Positions 6,615 through 11,524 of a stretch of DNA of 11,524 bases are shown in pieces. Made by a program: the position numbers and the translations under genes. The stretch spans positions 1 through 11,524 of the forward strand of contig CAMDSI010000051.1 in assembly GCA_945906915.1 (NCBI GenBank), given 5' to 3'. Numbering within the stretch: position 1 is the stretch's first letter; every line of letters begins with the position of its first letter. This DNA is from Spirosoma fluviale. Lineage in GTDB: Bacteria; Bacteroidota; Bacteroidia; Cytophagales; Spirosomataceae. The notes below the pieces were generated by a model. That model was not told the DNA's origin. It ran no database searches and saw nothing but the letters and a program-made list of their open reading frames with translations.

Positions 6615-6735
6615 ATTTACCATTCACCACTTACCATTAACCCTCTCTACTCTATACTCTCCTATCTCTAATCTACTTTATTCTTTGTGCTTTATGCTCT
6701 ATGCTTTCCCTCTATACTCTCCTATCTCTAATCTA
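6615..6735. repeat. Degenerate 7-bp tandem repeat tract reaching the fan1 stop codon
   Basis: From 6615 the sequence parses into heptamers: ATTTACC, ATTCACC, ACTTACC, ATTAACC, then CTCTCTA, CTCTATA, CTCTCCT, ATCTCTA, ATCTACT, TTATTCT, TTGTGCT, TTATGCT, CTATGCT. The phase shifts near 6706. The plus strand is pyrimidine-rich, so the strand read with fan1 is purine-rich. The last part overlaps the final codons and stop of fan1. Confidence 0.7.
6650..6735. repeat. Exact 26-bp direct repeat, two copies 60 bp apart
   Basis: Positions 6650-6675 and 6710-6735 are identical over 26 bp, begin CTCTATACTCTCC and end TCTAATCTA. The flanking bases differ. The second copy contains the fan1 stop codon (6728-6730) and the two codons before it. 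The copies lie inside the heptamer tract, so duplication by replication slippage or unequal recombination is the simplest origin. Confidence 0.9.
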
Positions 6736-8332
6736 GATATTTCAATCGCACTAATCTCACCGCCACCCCGTTCTTCCTTAGAAAATCATGCCAAAAATAC
6801 TGAATGGCCGATAAATGATCATTCGGTGATTTGACTTCGACGAAGGCAAATTCATCCCCTTTTTGGATAAATAAATCGGGGAAACCCTTTACATGCGTAC
6901 CTAGATGCTCCCATAGGTAGTGAGAAATTGCCGCCAGCCCATCGGTAGGCATCACGGTCAAAAACCGCTCCATCAGATCAAAATCAAGGGAATACCAATC
7001 CACTAAGGGATTCATCGCACCTTGATTAGCCTCAGCTCGCGAGCGCAGCAAATCAAGTAAACCCACACGATCAGACAATAAATGCAGCGGCAATTCACCC
7101 GCAAAACTCTCTTTTCCATAATGACTCGGCGCCCATTGAAAGGGATGATGAAAGCCTTCTTTGCGATCGGCAAAGATCAAATCCCAGGCGAAAAGCCCGA
7201 GGAAATTACGCCAAATCTGGTTCTCCGTAAAGGCTGCATAATAGCCTTCAGATTGAAAATAGGCAACAACCCCAGCTTCTACTTGACCGATATATTCGGG
7301 TGAAATTTCAATGATTTCAGCTTGCTTAAGTGATGAGGTGACTTGTTTGATGGATTTCTTGGAGGCTTGTTTGGCCAAAAAATCTTCGAAAAAATGAATC
7401 TCCGTAGGAGAAACACAAATCTCTAATCCCACTCTAGCCCAAGAGATGGCTTCATCAAACTCCCCCATTTTTTGTAAAACGCGTACTCGCCGCTCCAGAG
7501 AGGCACCCGTTAAGGATACCTCATATACTTCTAAAGCCTCTACATAGGCCTTTTCGCGCTCTAATAAACGACCTAAGGCATAGCAGGCTTTTTCAAATGC
7601 TCGAATAGAAGGTTCAAATAGGCTAGAGGCTAAAGGAAATAAATGCACCCGCCAAGAAGCCAGCAGCTCATCCGCACTAGCAGATGTAGTATAAAACCAT
7701 TCCCTCCACATCGAGATGGCCCATTTTTGTTCCGCTTCTTCTCGCGTTTGGAAATAAGGCTTTAAATCTTCCTCCTGAACCTCCACAAAGGCTCGGTGGC
7801 CTAGATCGCGCACTACGAAGTCGGTTAAATCGCGTGATCGCGTCCCAAAAAACAAGAACTGAAGGAAGGCAAACACCTCCACTCTCGCCGGCGCTACCAC
7901 GCCTGAAGAAAAAGCAGCGATCAAATCAGCCGAGGAAACCAGGGCAGCTACTTCGTCTTTAGAAGCGGAGCTAAGAACTTTGATGCCTTGTTTTTTGGCC
8001 AAAGAAACACATTCCTGCTTTGTGAAAATCGATTCCGTTCCTTCTGAAATATCCATTAAAAAACCAGCGGAGCGCAAAACTTGCAGTGGACGTGCTATAT
8101 CACCTATCTCTGGATAGGCTAATTTCTCTATCCGAAAATAAGGCGAACGGCGGGAGGCCAAACGCAAAAATAGGCATTGGGCAGCAAAAGATAAGTCAGA
8201 AAAATCTTGTAAAAATACTATTTCAGATTCCTGCAAAAGGGGCAAATAATGCCGGTCTATGTAGCGAAGAATATAGCTAAAATGATCCCAATAATAGGTT
8301 GCAGACAATTCTATTTCGCTTTTTTCGCTCAT
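6728..8332 (-). CDS. Bacterial FAN1-type VRR-NUC structure-specific nuclease
   Basis: The 534-residue product is close in length and layout to bacterial FAN1 proteins, nucleases that cut 5' flaps and process DNA near interstrand crosslinks. The N-terminal part has FLQDFSDLSFAAQCLFLRLASR, then FRIEKLAY and LRSAGFLMD, the family's winged-helix/SAP-like region. The middle is helical and TPR-like (about ALGRLLEREKAYVEALEVYE onwards). The family signature is W383-DLIF followed by H395-H-P-F-Q-W-A-P402. The C-terminal VRR-NUC domain has GFPDL (D486) and EVKSPNDHLS (E499, K501), which match the PD-(D/E)XK catalytic triad, so it should be active. The start at 8332 leaves a short polar leader before the conserved YYWDHF segment. 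It is divergent from pgk with 71 nt between start codons. Its stop codon lies inside a direct-repeat copy. Confidence 0.88.
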   Translation of the reverse strand: MSEKSEIELSATYYWDHFSYILRYIDRHYLPLLQESEIVFLQDFSDLSFAAQCLFLRLASRRSPYFRIEKLAYPEIGDIARPLQVLRSAGFLMDISEGTESIFTKQECVSLAKKQGIKVLSSASKDEVAALVSSADLIAAFSSGVVAPARVEVFAFLQFLFFGTRSRDLTDFVVRDLGHRAFVEVQEEDLKPYFQTREEAEQKWAISMWREWFYTTSASADELLASWRVHLFPLASSLFEPSIRAFEKACYALGRLLEREKAYVEALEVYEVSLTGASLERRVRVLQKMGEFDEAISWARVGLEICVSPTEIHFFEDFLAKQASKKSIKQVTSSLKQAEIIEISPEYIGQVEAGVVAYFQSEGYYAAFTENQIWRNFLGLFAWDLIFADRKEGFHHPFQWAPSHYGKESFAGELPLHLLSDRVGLLDLLRSRAEANQGAMNPLVDWYSLDFDLMERFLTVMPTDGLAAISHYLWEHLGTHVKGFPDLFIQKGDEFAFVEVKSPNDHLSAIQYFWHDFLRKNGVAVRLVRLKYLD

Positions 8333-8346
8333 TGCTCAATATTGTT

Positions 8347-8354
8347 TATCTTTG
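8347..8354 (+). promoter_or_regulatory. Probable pgk -7 element
   Basis: TATCTTTG matches TAnnTTTG exactly, 49 nt before the pgk ATG. The expected -33 position (8324-8326) reads TTC rather than TTG, so the upstream box is imperfect. The leader after it is A/T-rich (AAATCAAAACAAAAAT) with no Shine-Dalgarno site. No matching element for the divergent fan1 gene is clear in this 71-bp gap. Confidence 0.5.
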
Positions 8355-8403
8355 TCTACCTTTTTAGGGGAATATCCTTTTATTCATAAATCAAAACAAA
8401 AAT

Positions 8404-9594
8404 ATGCAAACTGTTGCTAATTTCAATTTTGCTGGTAAAAAAGCGCTGGTACGTGTTGATTTCAATGTTCCTTTAAACGAACGTTTCGAAATTACAGATG
8501 ATACCCGAATTAAGGCTACTATTCCTACGATCCAAAAGATTTTAAAAGACGGAGGATCGGTTGTGTTAATGTCTCATCTAGGTCGTCCGAAGGATGGTCC
8601 TACTGAAAAATACTCGCTAAAGCACTTAGTTACTCCATTATCATTGGTTTTTGGTGTTAAAGTAAAGTTTGTTTCAGATTGTATTTCAGATGAAGCAGTG
8701 GAATTAGCAAATGGTTTACAAGCAGGCGAAATCTTGCTTTTAGAAAACCTTCGTTTCTACAAGGAAGAAGAAAAAGGGGATGTTGATTTTGCCCAAAAAC
8801 TAGCTCGTCTAGGTAATGTGTGGGTGAATGATGCCTTCGGAACAGCACACCGTGCACACGCTTCTACAGCGGTGATCGGACAGTTTTTCACCGATAAAGT
8901 GAGCGGCTACGTGATGCAAGCAGAATTAGATAATGCACAGAAGATTCTTGAATATTCCGAACGTCCGTTTACGGCGATTATGGGTGGATCGAAAATCTCG
9001 GATAAAATCTTGATTATTGAGCGTCTTTTAGACAAAGTAGATAATTTAATCATCGGCGGCGGTATGACCTATACCTTCTCTCTTGCGGAAGGTGGTAAGA
9101 TTGGAAAATCGATCTGTGAGCCTGATAAAGTTGCTCTAGCGAAGGAATTAATTGAAAAAGCGAAGGCCAAAGGCGTGAACTTAATCATGCCTTTAGACAA
9201 TGTTTGTGCAGATGATTTCAATAATAATGCTAACCGTCAAACGGTAGAACGCGGTGAGATTCCTGATGGTTGGGAAGGTTTAGATATCGGACCTAAATCC
9301 ATTGCCTTATTCCAAGAGACGATTGCAAAATCAAAAACGATACTTTGGAACGGCCCAATGGGTGTTTTTGAATTCCCTCATTTTGCCATTGGCACAAACG
9401 CAATTGCAGATGCTGTAGTAAAAGCAACAGAAGAAAATGGTGCTTTCTCCTTGATTGGAGGTGGTGATTCCGCTTCTGCTGTAAATAATGCAGGTTATGG
9501 CGATCGCGTTAGCTACGTGTCCACTGGTGGAGGTGCTTTATTAGAATATATGGAAGGTAAAACTTTACCTGGGGTTGCGGCTTTAGAGGCTTAG
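8404..9594 (+). CDS. pgk: Phosphoglycerate kinase
   Basis: Pgk catalyses the reversible transfer of phosphate from 1,3-bisphosphoglycerate to ADP in glycolysis and gluconeogenesis, in the cytoplasm. The 396-residue product is of normal length. It has the N-terminal substrate-binding signature RVDFNVPL (17-24), SHLGRPK, LLENLRFY and NDAFGTAHRAHAS. It also has the nucleotide-binding features GGSKISDKI, WNGPMGVFE and GGGDSASA (D355), and the closing STGGGALLEYMEG. All expected motifs are present. It has its own candidate promoter and a clear terminator, so it looks monocistronic. gap, often linked to pgk elsewhere, is not next to it. Confidence 0.98.
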   Translation: MQTVANFNFAGKKALVRVDFNVPLNERFEITDDTRIKATIPTIQKILKDGGSVVLMSHLGRPKDGPTEKYSLKHLVTPLSLVFGVKVKFVSDCISDEAVELANGLQAGEILLLENLRFYKEEEKGDVDFAQKLARLGNVWVNDAFGTAHRAHASTAVIGQFFTDKVSGYVMQAELDNAQKILEYSERPFTAIMGGSKISDKILIIERLLDKVDNLIIGGGMTYTFSLAEGGKIGKSICEPDKVALAKELIEKAKAKGVNLIMPLDNVCADDFNNNANRQTVERGEIPDGWEGLDIGPKSIALFQETIAKSKTILWNGPMGVFEFPHFAIGTNAIADAVVKATEENGAFSLIGGGDSASAVNNAGYGDRVSYVSTGGGALLEYMEGKTLPGVAALEA

Positions 9595-9621
9595 GGACTG
9601 ATAAATTATATAAAATTGCCG

Positions 9622-9650
9622 AAGGCGAGGAATGTTTCCTCGCCTTTTTG
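9622..9650 (+). terminator. Intrinsic terminator after pgk
   Basis: Arms 9622-9632 (AAGGCGAGGAA) and 9636-9646 form an 11-bp perfect stem with a TGT loop, followed by a short T-rich stretch. It starts 27 nt after the pgk stop and separates pgk from the murF-alr fusion, which must then start transcription in the roughly 30 bp that follow or depend on read-through. Confidence 0.88.
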
Positions 9651-9680
9651 TATTTTAGTCTTTTGACCCAGATTGCCTCT

Positions 9681-11524
9681 ATGATTCAGTATAAAAAACC
9701 CAGCCATCTACGTTCTAGCTACCTAAGTTTAGATAGTCGTCAAATTTATGAGCCGTCTAAAACGGCCTTTTTTGCGGTGAACGGCCTGAACCACGATGGG
9801 CACCAGTATGTAGAATCTTTATATGCCAAAGGTGTAAGGGAGTTTATCGTCGAAGAATCAGCATGGCACGGAATTTTAGCTGAAAAAGCAGCTAACTGGG
9901 AACAGACAAACATTTATGTCGTCGAAAATAGTATCGCCACCCTACAATCAATTGCCAAAAGCCACCGGGAACAATTCCATTTTCCCGTACTAGGTATAAC
10001 CGGATCAAATGGCAAAACAATCTGCAAAGAATGGCTTGCCATCTTGTGTAACGGAAATTTTTCCGTTGTAAAGAGTCCGAAAAGTTATAATTCTCAAATC
10101 GGGGTTCCGCTTTCCATATGGGCCATGAAGGAGAAACATACCTTGGGAATTTTCGAGGCCGGTATTTCTCAGGTGGGTGAAATGGAAAAGATTGAAGCGA
10201 TGCTTCAGCCTGATTATGGCATTTTTACTCATTTTGGAGAAGCGCATGGTTCAAATTTTAATTCAGACGAGGAAAAGTTAAGAGAGAAATTAACGCTCTT
10301 TAAAAAGGCCAAAAAACTCGTCTATCGAGTAAAAGACCTTCAAAATGATCCTATTAATCGAATTATGCAGGAGATAAATCCATCCTGCGAATTATACGGC
10401 TGGAACACGATTAGTCCAGAGAAGGGATTGTTTACATTTTGGCAAACAAAAGGTAAATCCTCTCAAATAAAAGTTATCAAAGCAGCACAAAGCGAGGCCT
10501 TCATCGACAGTCAAATTGATTTCACAGACGAAGCATCGCTAGAAAACGCAACGCATTGTATCATTATGGCCTCCATTTTAGGCCTTAACCGAGACGAATT
10601 AGGTTTAAAGGCTAAATTACTTAAGCCTATATCTATGCGCCTTGAAATGAAAGAAGGATTGCGTGGAAATACACTAATAGACGATTCCTATAACAACGAT
10701 TTAGATGGCCTTCGTCTAGCCTTACCTCTTTTACAGAAAAAGAGGCAGATGAAAAGTGTTTTAATCTTGAGTGATTTTCTTGAAACGGGTTTACCCGAAA
10801 AAAATCTCTATTCCACCATTTCTACCTTAATTCAGCATCAAAAAATTGATCGAATCATAGGAATAGGAGAACAAATCATCCGTAATAAAATCGTATTTGA
10901 CCAAATAGATGTCTTCCATAGTACCGATGATCTTATCGCATCGGGTCTTTTAAATTCGATCAGTAATAGCCAAATATTACTCAAAGGAGCACGAAAATAC
11001 AATTTTGAGAAACTTGTACACGCCTTAGAAAATAAGACCCACAGGACGCAATTAGAAATTAATTTAGATGCTTTACAGCACAATTTAGCCTACTTTAAAA
11101 AAGAGATAGGTCAGCAAACAAAATTAATGGTGATGGTCAAAGCATTTGCTTATGGGACAGGAGCCATTGAAATAGCCACGCTGTTACAAAATAGCGGTGT
11201 TGATTATCTAACCGTAGCTTATACGGACGAAGGCGTATCCTTGCGAAAACATGGCATTTACGTACCTATCATGGTCATGAATCCGAACATAGAAGAGTTT
11301 GATAAACTAACAGAAAATGGCTTAGAGCCAGAAATCTACAGTTTTGAACTTCTAAAAGCAATCGATGAATACGGGACACAACAAAGTAAAAATATCAAAA
11401 TCCATATCAAATTAGATACGGGGATGAAAAGATTAGGATTTGAGCCAGCTGAAATCGCTGAATTAGCAGAGAATTTAGCTCAAATGCCTCATTTGTGGGT
11501 GGCTAGTATCTTGAGTCATTTAGC
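9681..11524 (+). CDS. murF-alr: Bifunctional MurF ligase / alanine racemase fusion (3' end outside the window)
   Basis: The frame is open from the ATG at 9681 to the window edge, 614 complete codons. Residues 1 to about 450 form a MurF-like ligase, which adds D-Ala-D-Ala to the UDP-MurNAc-tripeptide. Visible are LSLDSRQI and FFAVNGLNHDGHQYV near the start, the ATP-binding loop GITGSNGKT (K112), KSYNSQIGVPLS, FEAGISQVGEME, and DDSYNND in the C-terminal domain. From about R455, QLEINLDALQHNL begins a fold-type III alanine racemase. VMVKAFAYGTG carries the pyridoxal-phosphate lysine K487, and HIKLDTGMKRLGF follows. About 160 of the usual 370 or so racemase residues are inside the window; the catalytic tyrosine is beyond it. 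Such fusions are known in Bacteroidota. The ligase centre should be checked, because the MurF part of some fusions is diverged, but its P-loop is intact here. Confidence 0.93.
   Translation, partial: MIQYKKPSHLRSSYLSLDSRQIYEPSKTAFFAVNGLNHDGHQYVESLYAKGVREFIVEESAWHGILAEKAANWEQTNIYVVENSIATLQSIAKSHREQFHFPVLGITGSNGKTICKEWLAILCNGNFSVVKSPKSYNSQIGVPLSIWAMKEKHTLGIFEAGISQVGEMEKIEAMLQPDYGIFTHFGEAHGSNFNSDEEKLREKLTLFKKAKKLVYRVKDLQNDPINRIMQEINPSCELYGWNTISPEKGLFTFWQTKGKSSQIKVIKAAQSEAFIDSQIDFTDEASLENATHCIIMASILGLNRDELGLKAKLLKPISMRLEMKEGLRGNTLIDDSYNNDLDGLRLALPLLQKKRQMKSVLILSDFLETGLPEKNLYSTISTLIQHQKIDRIIGIGEQIIRNKIVFDQIDVFHSTDDLIASGLLNSISNSQILLKGARKYNFEKLVHALENKTHRTQLEINLDALQHNLAYFKKEIGQQTKLMVMVKAFAYGTGAIEIATLLQNSGVDYLTVAYTDEGVSLRKHGIYVPIMVMNPNIEEFDKLTENGLEPEIYSFELLKAIDEYGTQQSKNIKIHIKLDTGMKRLGFEPAEIAELAENLAQMPHLWVASILSHL

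Larger units (their letters stand above)
6285..6727. other. 443-bp non-coding stretch between hpf and fan1
   Basis: No convincing protein or RNA gene is visible here. From left to right it holds the hpf leader and promoter (6285-6394), a long palindrome (6396-6441), a group of small triloop hairpins (6442-6608), and a degenerate 7-bp tandem tract (6615-6735) that runs into the fan1 stop codon. It is the only stretch over 300 bp without a gene in the window, and its composition changes abruptly from one repeat type to the next. Confidence 0.85.

Noticed and set aside
6285..6727. Remnant of an insertion sequence or a hidden tRNA gene
   Set aside because: No transposase fragment, no paired terminal repeats with target duplication and no cloverleaf pattern could be found in the stretch.
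10005..10247. 80-codon minus-strand open frame opposite the MurF domain
   Set aside because: The plus strand here encodes the conserved P-loop and following MurF motifs, so the opposite frame is a shadow.
10838..11083. 81-codon minus-strand open frame across the MurF-racemase junction
   Set aside because: The plus-strand fusion frame is continuous and motif-bearing across it; the cysteine-rich reverse product resembles nothing.

Overview
The window reads as ordinary chromosome from a member of the Bacteroidota, most likely the order Cytophagales. Four things support this. There is a MurF-alanine racemase fusion gene, an arrangement known from Bacteroidota. There is a flavoprotein lycopene cyclase of the CrtY type found in pigmented Bacteroidota, and a YtxJ-type bacillithiol-associated redox protein. 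Promoter-like sites match the Bacteroidota consensus TTG-N~20-TAnnTTTG. Start codons are preceded by A-rich leaders rather than strong Shine-Dalgarno sites. Family- or genus-level placement (for example near Aquirufa or Arcicella) would be a guess.

Layout. Positions 1-1362 (minus strand) carry the start of rsgA (cut by the window edge), overlapped by waaA (Kdo transferase for lipid A). Positions 1416-4546 (plus strand) form a tight four-gene run: ytxJ, an unrecognised secreted, probably outer-membrane protein, lipA (lipoyl synthase) and crtY (lycopene cyclase). Gaps or overlaps are 8 nt or less, so they are probably one transcript. A well-formed promoter then drives metK (4623-5879), which ends in a strong hairpin terminator shared with the convergent hpf gene (5943-6284, minus). 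A 440-bp non-coding stretch (6285-6727) follows, and then a bacterial FAN1-type VRR-NUC nuclease gene (6728-8332, minus). pgk (8404-9594, plus) is divergent from it and has its own terminator. The window closes inside a murF-alr fusion gene (from 9681, plus), whose MurF part is complete and whose racemase part is cut off.

Most genes are core housekeeping: ribosome maturation and hibernation, lipopolysaccharide core, lipoate, S-adenosylmethionine, glycolysis and peptidoglycan. LipA consumes the S-adenosylmethionine that MetK makes. The murF-alr product makes and uses D-alanine for the cell wall.

The part that coding genes do not explain is the stretch between hpf and fan1. It holds a long imperfect palindrome next to the hpf promoter, a series of small triloop hairpins separated by AGTC words at 14-19 nt spacing, and a degenerate 7-bp tandem tract. 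The tract contains an exact 26-bp direct repeat, and the second copy of that repeat supplies the last codons and stop of fan1. I see no CRISPR array, transposase, phage gene or tRNA, and no evidence for a new defence system. The repeat region is the best candidate for something not yet described.
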